In this document: positions 50,763 to 58,131 of the stretch, one piece after another
Layout: every line of letters starts with the position of its first letter
How positions within the stretch are numbered: the first letter of the stretch is position 1
Assembly (NCBI GenBank): GCA_963840425.1
Contig: CAWIYZ010000033.1
Coordinates: 124,001-188,000 of the forward strand
Length of the DNA: 64,000 nt
Origin: CADEFX01 sp963840425
Lineage (GTDB): Bacteria > Pseudomonadota > Alphaproteobacteria > Rhizobiales > Hyphomicrobiaceae
Direction: 5' to 3'
Notes under the pieces: model-generated
The model's database searches: none
The model's input: only the letters and a program-made list of their open reading frames with translations
Told to the model about the DNA's origin: nothing
Program-made: the position numbers and the translations under genes

Positions 50763-51371
50763 ATGCTGTCGATCATCCTTTGGGCGCTGGGGATCGGCGC
50801 CAGTGTGACAGCGCTGGTGGTCACGGCCGCGCTCAAGCCGCACTACGTCGGCATGGCGTATGCGCACATGGCGATTGCGGCCGGCGCGAGCATCGCTATG
50901 GCGCTGATCGCCATGGGGCAGCTGCGCGAGGAAGCGACCGACAGCAAGGCCCATCGCGCGCTGAAGGCGAGCCTCGGCCTGCAATACATGGGACTGGTGT
51001 GGGGTTGGGCCATGCTGGCGTTGTTCGTGACCTATGCTTTCGTCCTGCAATGGCGCGAGTGGTGGCACTTCGTCCTCGCGTTTGCGTTACTGGCAGGTAT
51101 GTGCCTTTGGCTCGCGGCCGCGCTGCGCAAGGACGCTCAATCCGACGCTGACGACGACACCCTCCTCACGCTCGCGCGCATCATGACGATCGCCCACCTC
51201 GGCGCGGGCGTGATCACGATGCTCGGCCTCATCATCGACGGAAAAATGATGCGGTTCTTGGTGGCGCGACATCAGGACTGGGCCGCGCAGAACATCTTTT
51301 TCTTCGGCGCCCTCGCACTCGCTGCGATCAGTTGGAGTGCGCTCACGGCGGTTCGCTCTGATCCGCGCTGA
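50763..51371 (+). CDS. Hypothetical multi-pass membrane protein
   Basis: A 202-residue product with about six helices (for example IILWALGIGASVTALVVTAAL, YAHMAIAAGASIAMALIAMG, WWHFVLAFALLAGMCLWLAAAL, LGAGVITMLGLIID). The distribution of charged residues fits a 6-TM protein. No known motif. It is followed after about 20 bases by another membrane protein of similar size and composition, so the pair may have arisen by duplication or act as a complex. ATG 50763 is preferred because the first helix begins there; the earlier in-frame ATG (50685) adds a polar arm. Confidence 0.55.
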   Translation: MLSIILWALGIGASVTALVVTAALKPHYVGMAYAHMAIAAGASIAMALIAMGQLREEATDSKAHRALKASLGLQYMGLVWGWAMLALFVTYAFVLQWREWWHFVLAFALLAGMCLWLAAALRKDAQSDADDDTLLTLARIMTIAHLGAGVITMLGLIIDGKMMRFLVARHQDWAAQNIFFFGALALAAISWSALTAVRSDPR

Positions 51372-51391
51372 GCGCCTCGGAAAAGCACCCT

Positions 51392-52012
51392 ATGTCGCTG
51401 CATCAGACCGTGCCGTGGCTACTGGCGCTACAGCTAGCGACGATCGTCGGCATGATGTTGACAGCTCGCGCAGGGCTTACCCTCGCAACCACCTTTCTCG
51501 CTGCCGCATTCGTCGGCGGCGCTGTCGCCGCCGCCTTGCGCACCAACGCACCTCACTGGCGAGGACGGGAGGCGACTGCGGGCGACCGCCATCCGCTCAT
51601 TGCGGCTCGGCGGAACGCTCGCCTCGCTGCGCTGACCTACGCCTGGGCCGCACTCGCCATGCAAGCGCTCTATGTCACGCCCCTGACGGGTCTCAGGTGG
51701 CATCATGGCTGGCAGTACGCCATTATCTTCGCACTGCTGGCGTTCGGCGCCTTCCTCTACGCGCGCGCGCTCAACCCTGAGACTGCCCTTGCATCACGCT
51801 CGCCGCTCGAGCGCATCGCCGCGCCGCTCGCCATCGTGCAAGCTGTCATTGCCGCGGGCGGGCTCGCCTATCTGGCCGGCAGCGGCAAACTGCTGCTGCA
51901 TCGGGCCGATTGGGCGGCCAACATCATCTTCGTAGCGGCGGCACTGGCCGTCATGCTTCTCAGTGCCATCAGCCTGCGCACGCACGTCACACTCGTGCGC
52001 CAGACCGAGTGA
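51392..52012 (+). CDS. Hypothetical multi-pass membrane protein
   Basis: A 206-residue product with about six helices (LLALQLATIVGMML, LTLATTFLAAAFVGGAVAAAL, YAIIFALLAFGAFLYA, ANIIFVAAALAVMLLSAI). It lies 20 bases after a membrane protein gene of similar length, and both contain a long polar or basic loop followed by a WAA/WAAN-type segment near the last helix (DWAAQNIFFFGALAL upstream and DWAANIIFVAAALAV here). This suggests paralogy. Function not recognised. Confidence 0.55.
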   Translation: MSLHQTVPWLLALQLATIVGMMLTARAGLTLATTFLAAAFVGGAVAAALRTNAPHWRGREATAGDRHPLIAARRNARLAALTYAWAALAMQALYVTPLTGLRWHHGWQYAIIFALLAFGAFLYARALNPETALASRSPLERIAAPLAIVQAVIAAGGLAYLAGSGKLLLHRADWAANIIFVAAALAVMLLSAISLRTHVTLVRQTE

Positions 52013-52025
52013 CGGCTCCCGCCGC

Positions 52026-52799
52026 TCAGGCGTTCTTGAACTTGGCCGGCCGCTTCTCGGCGAAGGCCGCCATGCCTTCCTTCTGGTCCTCCATGGCGAA
52101 CATGGCGTGGAAGACGCGCCGCTCGAACTTGACGCCTTCGCTCAGCGTTGTCTCAAAGGCGCGATTGACCGACTCCTTGGTCATCATCAGCGACGGCAGG
52201 GACATTGAGGCGATAGTCTCCGCCGTCTTCAACGCGTCCTCCATCAGCTTGTCGGCCGGCACCACACGCGAGACGAGCCCGCAGCGCTCGGCCTCGGCCG
52301 CATCCATCATGCGGCCTGTGAGACACATCTCCATGGCCTTGGCCTTACCGACAAAGCGTGCCAGCCGCTGCGTGCCGCCCGAGCCAGGCATGACACCGAG
52401 CTTGATCTCCGGCTGGCCAAACTTGGCGTTGTCGGCGGCGATGATGAAATCGCACATCATCGCCAGCTCGCAGCCGCCGCCGAGCGCGAAGCCGGCCACG
52501 GCCGCAATCACCGGCTTGCGGCAGCGCGTGACGCGCTCCCAGCTGCCGATGAAGTCCTCCTTGTAGGCCTGCATGTAGCTCTTGGACTGCATCTCCTTGA
52601 TATCGGCGCCGGCCGCAAACGCTTTTGAGCTACCCGTGATGACAATGCAGGCGATGCCCTCGTCCGCCTCGTAGGCATCGAGCGCCTGCGACATCTCGCC
52701 GACCAGCGCGCTGTTCAGCGCGTTGAGCGCATTGGGCCGGTTGAGCGTGATGATCCCGACCTTGCCTCGCGTCTCGACGATGATGGTGCTGTAGCTCAT
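52026..52799 (-). CDS. Enoyl-CoA hydratase
   Basis: Crotonase-family hydratase that adds water to trans-2-enoyl-CoA, 257 residues. The oxyanion-hole peptides are KAFAAGADIKEMQ and GFALGGGCELAMMCDFI, with the catalytic Glu pair in PEIKLGVMPGSGGTQRLARFVG. All are in one frame and at normal positions. It lies directly after mutM on the minus strand, a neighbourhood conserved in Rhizobiales (mutM, echA, rpsT, dnaA). Broad short-chain specificity is usual for such members. Confidence 0.94.
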   Translation of the reverse strand: MSYSTIIVETRGKVGIITLNRPNALNALNSALVGEMSQALDAYEADEGIACIVITGSSKAFAAGADIKEMQSKSYMQAYKEDFIGSWERVTRCRKPVIAAVAGFALGGGCELAMMCDFIIAADNAKFGQPEIKLGVMPGSGGTQRLARFVGKAKAMEMCLTGRMMDAAEAERCGLVSRVVPADKLMEDALKTAETIASMSLPSLMMTKESVNRAFETTLSEGVKFERRVFHAMFAMEDQKEGMAAFAEKRPAKFKNA

Positions 52800-52821
52800 G
52801 GCTGCCTCGTTCGATGCTGGA

Positions 52822-53706
52822 TCAGCGCTGGCATGCGCGGCAGGCGAAGGTGGACCGGCCGCCCTGCGTTTTGCGGCGCACCTTGCCCCGGCAACCCGGC
52901 GTCAGGCAAGACTGTTTTTCCCGTCCGTAAACGGCAAATCGGTGCTGAAAGTATCCAAGCGACCCATCCGCCTGCTTGTAGTCGCGCAAGGTCGAGCCAC
53001 CGGCGGCAATGGCCTCCTCCAGCACCCTGCGTATGGCGCCCACCAATCGCTCAGCCGCCGGCGTCCCCTTGCCCGTCCGAGTGGCAAGCGCGTGCGCGAG
53101 ACGATCCGGGCTCAGATGCGCGCGCCACAGCGCCTCGCACACATAGATGTTGCCGAGGCCGGCGACGATGCGCTGGTCCATCAGGAACGCCTTGAGGTCG
53201 GTTTTTCTGCCGAAGGCGCGGCGGGCCAGATAATCCGCATTCAGCTCGTTGCCGAGCGGCTCGACGCCTAGCCCCTTGAAATGCGGATGCTCCGCCAGCT
53301 CCGCCTCCGGCAGCAATGTCATGTATCCGAACCGGCGCGCATCGTTGTAGGTAATCGTGGCGCCGCCCGACATCGTGAACACGACATGATCGTGGGTTGC
53401 GTCGGCGCCGTGCTCGTAGGTGAACTCGCCGAGTTGCTGGCTGTTGCCCTTCGGCTTGGTGATGGTGAAGCGCCCCGTCATGCCGAGATGCATGGTCAGC
53501 ACCTCGCCGCTGTCGAGGTGCGCGAGAATGTACTTGGCGCGTCGCTCCAGGCGCTCGACCTTGCGGCCTTCCAGTCGTGCCACAAAACGCTCCGGCAGCG
53601 GAAAACGCAGGTCCGGGCGCCGCTGCTCGACCTTGTTGAAGCGCTTGCCTGCGAGCACCGGCTCCAGGCCGCGGCGCACTGTCTCGACTTCGGGAAGCTC
53701 AGGCAT
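52822..53706 (-). CDS. mutM: Formamidopyrimidine-DNA glycosylase
   Basis: Bifunctional glycosylase/AP lyase that removes 8-oxoguanine and formamidopyrimidines; 294 residues. The N-terminal catalytic Pro and Glu are in MPELPEVETVRRGLEP. The lysine of the helix-two-turn-helix region is in MDQRIVAGLGNIYVCEALWRAHL. The C-terminal zinc finger shows four Cys (CLTPGCRGKV and FACRACQR). The frame is intact. The enoyl-CoA hydratase follows after 22 bases, probably co-transcribed. Confidence 0.96.
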   Translation of the reverse strand: MPELPEVETVRRGLEPVLAGKRFNKVEQRRPDLRFPLPERFVARLEGRKVERLERRAKYILAHLDSGEVLTMHLGMTGRFTITKPKGNSQQLGEFTYEHGADATHDHVVFTMSGGATITYNDARRFGYMTLLPEAELAEHPHFKGLGVEPLGNELNADYLARRAFGRKTDLKAFLMDQRIVAGLGNIYVCEALWRAHLSPDRLAHALATRTGKGTPAAERLVGAIRRVLEEAIAAGGSTLRDYKQADGSLGYFQHRFAVYGREKQSCLTPGCRGKVRRKTQGGRSTFACRACQR

Positions 53707-53762
53707 GGGCGGCTATCTAGCCTGCGCGGCGCTGAGCGGCAATCGGCTGTTATCCGATGGAC

Positions 53763-54119
53763 CTACCCCTCGACGTGCGCCTTCAGCCGCGCCAGCGCAT
53801 CGTCCCACTGCCGCGAGACCTCATCGAGATAGTCCCGCACGTCCTCGATCGGCTTTGGTTCCAGCTCGAACAGGCTTTCGCGCCCGATGCGAACGCTGCG
53901 CACCACGCCTGCATCCTCCAGCACACGCAGGTGCTTGGTCACCGCCTGCCGCGTCAGCCTGGTGCCGATCGTCAAGCGCGCAATCGACTGGGGCTCGCCG
54001 CCGCACAGCTTGACGAGCACCGACAGCCGCGTCTCGTCGCCGAGCGCCGCGAACACCGATGCTCTGGTCTTCAAAGTTGCGAGCTTGCTAGTGCCCCGCT
54101 TCCGGAGTTCGTGATACAT
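53763..54119 (-). CDS. ArsR-family transcriptional regulator
   Basis: Winged-helix repressor of 118 residues. The HTH region is VFAALGDETRLSVLVKLCGG followed by SIARLTIGTRLTRQAVTKHLRVLEDAGVV, and the C-terminal helix is YLDEVSRQWDDALARLKAHVEG. The metal-binding ELCVCDL-type box is absent, so it is not an arsenic sensor; the group usually pairs with SRPBCC (AHSA1) proteins, as here. Its ATG lies in the loop of the repeat at 54087, and the repeat's arm encodes residues about 2-11. An internal TTG is the alternative start. Two candidate operators lie upstream of the SRPBCC gene. Confidence 0.82.
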   Translation of the reverse strand: MYHELRKRGTSKLATLKTRASVFAALGDETRLSVLVKLCGGEPQSIARLTIGTRLTRQAVTKHLRVLEDAGVVRSVRIGRESLFELEPKPIEDVRDYLDEVSRQWDDALARLKAHVEG

Positions 54120-54254
54120 TGCAGCACCCTCTGACACGAACTTCGGAAGCAAAGGGGCACTAGCAACTCTATGATTCTAGTGCCGCTTTGCGATTTGAAG
54201 TTCCTAACCGAGTTTGGTGCAACCGCTGTAGGAACTTCAAATCGGCGGCACTAG
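54087..54254. repeat. Two-hairpin composite palindromic repeat, copy 1
   Basis: Two adjacent imperfect hairpins. Hairpin A: 54087-54113 pairs with 54135-54164, with a 3-nt extra AAA in the right arm and one mismatch. Linker 54165-54176 (AACTCTATGATT). Hairpin B: 54177-54206 pairs with 54229-54254, with 4 extra bases in the left arm. Both begin CTAGTGCC and end in GGCACTAG. Copy 2 lies at 61760-61924 in the same orientation. Copy 1 fills the gap between the SRPBCC and ArsR genes and contributes the stop of one and the start of the other. Confidence 0.75.
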
Positions 54255-54703
54255 CCCGTTTGTCCGACATGCTCCGCGATATTCTTGATCTGCGCGCTCC
54301 AGCCGCCCTCGTTCATGCGGAAGGCCTCGTTGCGGCGCCTGGCCGGCAGCTTATCGAAGCCCGACTCGACGACGCGAAGCAACGTCCCGGTTCTGGTTTT
54401 CTCCAGCGTGAACTCGACCAGCGTAGGCGGCTCCTTGGAATAATCCTCTTTGGGGTCGACCGCGTAGGGATGCCAGGTGAACGAGAAAGTGCGCTCCGGC
54501 TCCATCTTCTGCACGACCGCCTCCCATTTGACGTGCTCGAAGCCCGGATAGGTGATCTGGCCGGTCGAGACTTGTCCCGGCACAAACGGCCCGTCCAGCC
54601 GCACGCGGAACCACGTGCCGAATTCCTCGTGATCGGTCAGCGCGCGCCAAACGCGAGACACTGGCGCCTTGAGCTCGATAGACTTTTCAATGCGATCCGT
54701 CAT
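54251..54703 (-). CDS. SRPBCC (AHSA1-type) domain protein
   Basis: Single-domain START-like protein of 150 residues. It has the AHSA1 pattern IELKAPVSRVWRALTDHEEFGTW near the N-terminus, LDGPFVPGQVSTGQITYPGFEH in the middle, and RVVESGFDKLPARRR with GGWSAQIKNIAEHVG at the end. ATG 54703 has an excellent AGGAGG site 6 bases upstream; both lie inside a perfect palindrome. The stop codon TAG coincides with the outer CTAG of the repeat at 54254. The downstream ArsR gene suggests co-regulation. Confidence 0.85.
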   Translation of the reverse strand: MTDRIEKSIELKAPVSRVWRALTDHEEFGTWFRVRLDGPFVPGQVSTGQITYPGFEHVKWEAVVQKMEPERTFSFTWHPYAVDPKEDYSKEPPTLVEFTLEKTRTGTLLRVVESGFDKLPARRRNEAFRMNEGGWSAQIKNIAEHVGQTG

Positions 54704-54726
54704 ACGCAACCTCCTGGTTGCGTATG
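54701..54726. promoter_or_regulatory. Perfect palindrome over the SRPBCC start, candidate ArsR operator
   Basis: Inverted repeat with 10-bp perfect arms (CATACGCAAC and GTTGCGTATG) around a 6-base loop. It contains GCAAC-6-GTTGC and covers the start codon and Shine-Dalgarno of the SRPBCC gene, so occupancy would block translation initiation or transcription. A second GCAAC-6-GTTGC lies 46 bases upstream. Typical of a dimeric winged-helix repressor site. Confidence 0.55.
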
Positions 54727-54751
54727 TATATGGACGGCTTCGCAGAGAAAC

Positions 54752-54767
54752 GCAACCCTTTAGTTGC
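54752..54767. promoter_or_regulatory. Second GCAAC-N6-GTTGC palindrome, candidate ArsR operator
   Basis: Matches the core of the palindrome at 54706-54721: GCAAC and GTTGC with a 6-base spacer (CCTTTA). The centres of the two copies are 46 bases apart, on either side of a T/A-rich segment (CGTATGTATATGGACG, 54721-54736) that could be the promoter of the SRPBCC-ArsR operon. Confidence 0.5.
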
Positions 54768-54902
54768 TCATTGATCGAGGGCATGCGAAGCTGAACGCAC
54801 TGTGCGTCATCATTGATCACTGCTATTCCCTGTGTCCTCATAAGCGCAAGCACCTTCAACCCCGCAGTCTTTCAACTCGAGGGTCTGCTTGAAAGTGACG
54901 GG

Positions 54903-55077
54903 ACGCGGGTGCCGAAAGGCAGCGGTCCTGAAGCTTCAATGGGGCCGCCTGAACGGCACCCGCGTGCGGCGATTTTGGGCGCGGGCCGCCAAGGGGTTTG
55001 CCGGACTGCAAATCCGGGGCCTTGCGCCTTGTCATACATTCCGGTGCGAGCCCGCGCCGCCTGGTCCCATTGCTGGG
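54903..55077 (+). ncRNA. Structured intergenic element, possibly tRNA-like (unassigned)
   Basis: Dense secondary-structure potential in a gene-free stretch. An 11-bp perfect stem (54903-54913 with 54955-54965) encloses an internal loop and an 8-bp stem with two G-U pairs. Next, an 8-bp perfect pairing (54978-54985 with 55051-55058) encloses a perfect 5-bp anticodon-like arm with loop CTGCAAA (anticodon GCA, Cys) and a GGC/GCC extra arm. The D-arm and T-stem cannot be drawn convincingly, so this is not a normal tRNA. It could be a pseudo-tRNA or a structured RNA of another class. Strand is assumed from the tRNA-like part. Confidence 0.25.
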
Positions 55078-55293
55078 GGACGGCGCCGGCCGCGGCCTGA
55101 CGGGTTAAACGCCTCCCGGATCTCTTGGCCGCCGGTGACAGCCATCCTTCCGGGCGCCGCAGCCCCTTGCCCTGCGCGTACCGGATCGATCACAGCCCGT
55201 CGCGGCAAGGAGTGTCCCCATCATGCGCGCACAATGGAGCGCGGAGATAACTCGTACCGGCTTTCTGCGCGCATGGTGAATCGCGTGCGGCGA

Positions 55294-56028
55294 TCAGGTC
55301 GTCCCGTGACCGCGCGAATACCGATTGGGTGACGGCGATTGCCATCCTTCCAGATCGCCATCGCGCGGGCGATAGATCTCGACCTTCAACGGGTAGCACG
55401 CAGCGGCATCGCTCGAGTGGCTCCGCGCCGCAGTCGCCGCCCGGACACGCCGACAGCGCGCCCAGCAGGTCGATCTCGGCGAAGAACTCTATGAAGTCGC
55501 CGGGGCGCACCGGGCTCGCCTTCATGAAGTACTGGTGCGTGTCGCGCGTGAAGCCCGTGCACATGAATACGTTCATGACGTCGTGGATGTGCGGCTCGGC
55601 TTCCGCCAACGGCATATGCCGATGTGCCGCCAGCGCGCGCGTGAGGTTCGAGTGGCAGCAGTGGTGATACTCCACGCCCTTCAGCAGCACGTTGCGTATA
55701 GGGATCGCAGCGCGTGCCGATGACATCATGCACACCCGCGCCGTCCTCGTCCCACCCGTACCAATCGAGCGTGTCGTGCGTGATCGTCGCCATGGGTCTG
55801 CAGATTCGGCAGCGTGCTCCACAGCCGGTCGCCGGTGCTGACATGCGTAGCGTGGAAGGCACGCGTCTTGCCGCTGAAGAACCGCTCGGACAGATCGTGG
55901 GCGTTCCACAGGTTGAGGTCGCCGACCTGCGGCCCCTCCACGCTGACGATGCGAAAGAAATGTCCCGCCGGCACGTCGAACGCGCGCGCCTCGCGCGGCG
56001 GCACGATCACCTCGCCGATCTTCGTCAT
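55294..56028 (-). pseudogene. DUF1989 urea carboxylase-associated protein, three frameshifts as read
   Basis: Member of the DUF1989 family, often next to urea or amine catabolism genes; about 243 residues when repaired. It starts MTKIGEVIVPPREARAF, with VPAGHFFRIVSVEGPQVGDLNLWNA. Three surplus bases, at 55800, 55688 and 55414, separate segments that otherwise join as NLRPMATITHDTLDWYGWD, CDPYTQRLLKGVEYHHCCHS and AEPLSDAAACYPLKVEIYRP. The repaired stop is at 55294. The Cys and His residues of VEYHHCCHSN and SACPGGDCG may bind metal. No urea carboxylase gene is nearby. Confidence 0.8.
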
Positions 56029-56159
56029 GCCCCGCGTGCCTTGTCGTAGAAGGCGACATCGTAGGCCGGCAGCGCCTCGACGCCGTAGACGACGACCGGC
56101 TTGGCCGCGCGACGTTGGGCAGCGTCCGGGGGAGCCACGACCTCGAATGCCTTGCTCAT
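56025..56159 (-). CDS. Short ORF overlapping the DUF1989 gene by ATGA
   Basis: A possible 44-residue product (MSKAFEVVAPPDAAQRR, ending VAFYDKARGA). Its TGA overlaps the ATG of the DUF1989 gene by four bases, the usual sign of translational coupling. Alternatively, one missing base here would make it the N-terminus of the DUF1989 protein; some relatives have an N-terminal arm ending in a similar YDKARG stretch. No independent similarity is recognised. Confidence 0.35.
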   Translation of the reverse strand: MSKAFEVVAPPDAAQRRAAKPVVVYGVEALPAYDVAFYDKARGA

Positions 56160-56239
56160 CCTAATATGTCCCAACTCTCCACCTGCGTTCCCGGAGGCGA
56201 CGCGTTACCGCCGCCATCCGGGATCTTCCCCGCGAGAGA

Positions 56240-56563
56240 CTACACCTCGAACCCATCAGCACGCACAACATCGTGGAACAAGTCACGCCATGTCGGATTG
56301 TGCTTCTCGACGAGCTCAATCTTCCAGTCGCGCCGCCACCGCTTCATGGCTCGCTCTCGCTTGGCAGCTATATGCGCATCCCCATGCCGCTCGAAATAGA
56401 CGAGCCGCCCGGCCCAATAGCGCTTCGTAAAGCCGTCAAGCACGCGCTCTCGATGTTCCCAGGCGCGACCGGCGAGATCGCTCGTCATGCCAACGTACAG
56501 CACACCACGCGGGTGACTGGCCACAATGTAGACAAAGAAAGCTTTCGCCGACCGCTCATGCAT
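56240..56563 (-). CDS. GIY-YIG nuclease superfamily protein
   Basis: Single-domain protein of 107 residues, of the UPF0213/YhbQ-like type. The GIY-YIG core is FVYIVASHPRGVLYVGMTSDL, with the conserved Arg in RAWEHR and a Glu/Arg-rich helix after it (AAKRERAMKRW). The C-terminus includes NPTWRDLF, typical of the bacterial small GIY-YIG family. Such genes often occur in several copies and lie in variable regions; the function is unknown, and nuclease activity is not shown for most. Confidence 0.88.
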   Translation of the reverse strand: MHERSAKAFFVYIVASHPRGVLYVGMTSDLAGRAWEHRERVLDGFTKRYWAGRLVYFERHGDAHIAAKRERAMKRWRRDWKIELVEKHNPTWRDLFHDVVRADGFEV

Positions 56564-56852
56564 TGGCCACTACCTTGAAAGACCCCGGCTCGGCGCGCAT
56601 CCACGCGCCGTCCGGGGACGCAATATTGAGGGGTTAGAATATTGGAACCGCTAGAGCGGCCAAGACTGCAACGCACTGGCGTCATTCCGCCGCCGAATGC
56701 GCGATAGCGCATGAGGAAATCGGCCGGGACCCAGATGCATATCCAGTAGTGTTGAGCAATTGGAGAGGGCGCCAGCTCGCGTAGTTCTTCGCGTCGGTTG
56801 GTGTTACGCTCTCAATTCACGGGCTAACTGCTCGAGATTGGAGATCGCAACG

Positions 56853-57337
56853 ATGTCACTAGGCAAAGCCATTGATGAAATCATTTCCGCCCTGAAACCG
56901 TTCGAAGTTGATGATCAGAATGCCATCTTATCCGCAGTCTGCACGTTACTGAAGCTGTCCAATCCAGTGGCGGTTAGCGCAACTCAGCCCGCTACCATTG
57001 TTGATCCACCTGTTAGAGAAGTACCCCGATCAATTGGCATGGATATCAAATCGCTCGCAGCCGAAAAAGTCCTAGCAATGCAGTGCAGATGGCGTGCCTT
57101 GTGGCAGTCTACCTGCAAGAGCACGCTCCGGATGCGGAGCGAAAGGATACTGTCAACACGGCAGACTTAGACAAGTATTTTAGACAAGCGAAATTCAGGA
57201 TGCCAAATGACATCGGCTCAGTGCTTCCGAACGCCAAGAAGGCAGGTTATCTCGACAGTGCAGCCACCCGCGGAGAGTACAAACTCACGGCTGTCGGTTA
57301 CAACTTGGTCGTTCACAACCTGCCTCAGAAATCCTGA
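56853..57337 (+). pseudogene. Hypothetical protein, one frameshift as read; first gene of a lower-G+C cassette
   Basis: About 161 residues when repaired. The N-terminal part, MSLGKAIDEIISALKPFEVDD, is helical, followed by a linker rich in Val, Pro and Thr. The C-terminal part, AVQMACLVAVYLQEHAPDA then TVNTADLDKYFRQAKFRMPND and AGYLDSAATRGEYKLTAVG, looks like a winged-helix DNA-binding fold. One missing A in the run at 57064-57068 breaks the frame; restoring it joins EKSPSNAVQMAC. G+C and codon use differ from all neighbours. The next gene follows 6 bases after its stop, indicating an operon. Confidence 0.6.
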
Positions 57338-57343
57338 TCGTTG

Positions 57344-58126
57344 ATGTCGATCTTTGCGCCGCTACTTCGCGATATCGAGGTGATCACAAGGGAAGTGCGT
57401 GCAATTCCGGGGCGACAAATACAGTCTGGAAGCTTGAATGGAAGAATCCTAGCGCTCGCTCAATCCTATTTTTCCGTGAGGGCTGACTTTGCGGAGGAGG
57501 CTGCCTCAACGGGGGCAGATGTCCATTTCAATTCTTTGCACGAACTTTCGAGAAAGAAGGCGTCCAAGGCGACGGCATTAGCGGTCCTTAGGTCCGCGCG
57601 AGCTGCGATAGTGGGCTTGGAGGGCCTCAAACTTGTATCTGTTGGCAAACCTGGCGTTGCAGACAAGATCGACGGAAGAATAATCTCCACGCTCGACAAA
57701 GTGTGCCCAGCAGCAGCCTTGCCCTATAAGCAGGCTCTCGCTGACATTGGTGGCCACGAAAGGCACTCATGGCGCGGTCCCGCAACCGATCTGCGCGAAG
57801 CACTGCGTGAAACTCTAGACGCGCTCGCTCCCGACAAGGACGTGCAGGATCAGCCCGGCTTCAAGCTCGAAGCCAACGCTGTACGTCCGACCATGAAACA
57901 GAAGGCCAAGTACATTCTAAAGAATAGAGGTCTCAAGGGTGGTCAGTTGTCCAATCCAGAAACGGTTATCACGAATATCGAAGAAATGATTGGTGGTGTC
58001 GTCAGATCAGTTTACACGCGTTCAAGCGTTTCAACGCATACAACGACCAGTCGCGAGGAAGTTGTCCGTGTTTATTCTTGGGTTCGGCTCGTTCTTTGTG
58101 AGCTTCTTGAAATTCCTCTCAATTGA
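57344..58126 (+). CDS. Hypothetical protein resembling pPIWI-associating nuclease
   Basis: A 260-residue protein, ATG 57344 (a TTG two codons earlier is in frame). The N-terminal half is helical (RDIEVITREVRAIPGRQ; SLHELSRKKASKATALAVL). The C-terminal half has a distinctive block: HSWRGPATDLREALRETLDAL, DQPGFKLEANAVRPTMKQK, RSVYTRSSVSTHTTTSREEV and RLVLCELLEI. The R-H-S-W-R and S-S-V-S-T-H residues could form a catalytic centre. From memory, this pattern matches proteins annotated as pPIWI-associating nuclease (pP_pnuc type). No PIWI gene is adjacent. Lower G+C suggests acquisition by transfer. Confidence 0.5.
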   Translation: MSIFAPLLRDIEVITREVRAIPGRQIQSGSLNGRILALAQSYFSVRADFAEEAASTGADVHFNSLHELSRKKASKATALAVLRSARAAIVGLEGLKLVSVGKPGVADKIDGRIISTLDKVCPAAALPYKQALADIGGHERHSWRGPATDLREALRETLDALAPDKDVQDQPGFKLEANAVRPTMKQKAKYILKNRGLKGGQLSNPETVITNIEEMIGGVVRSVYTRSSVSTHTTTSREEVVRVYSWVRLVLCELLEIPLN

Positions 58127-58131
58127 TCCCC

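Noticed and set aside
54978..55061. Normal tRNA-Cys
   Set aside because: Anticodon arm and an acceptor-like pairing are perfect, but D-arm and T-arm do not fold; kept only as a low-confidence structured element.
54889..55332. 147-codon plus-strand frame over the structured intergenic region
   Set aside because: Overlaps strong stem structures and the DUF1989 end; no protein features seen.
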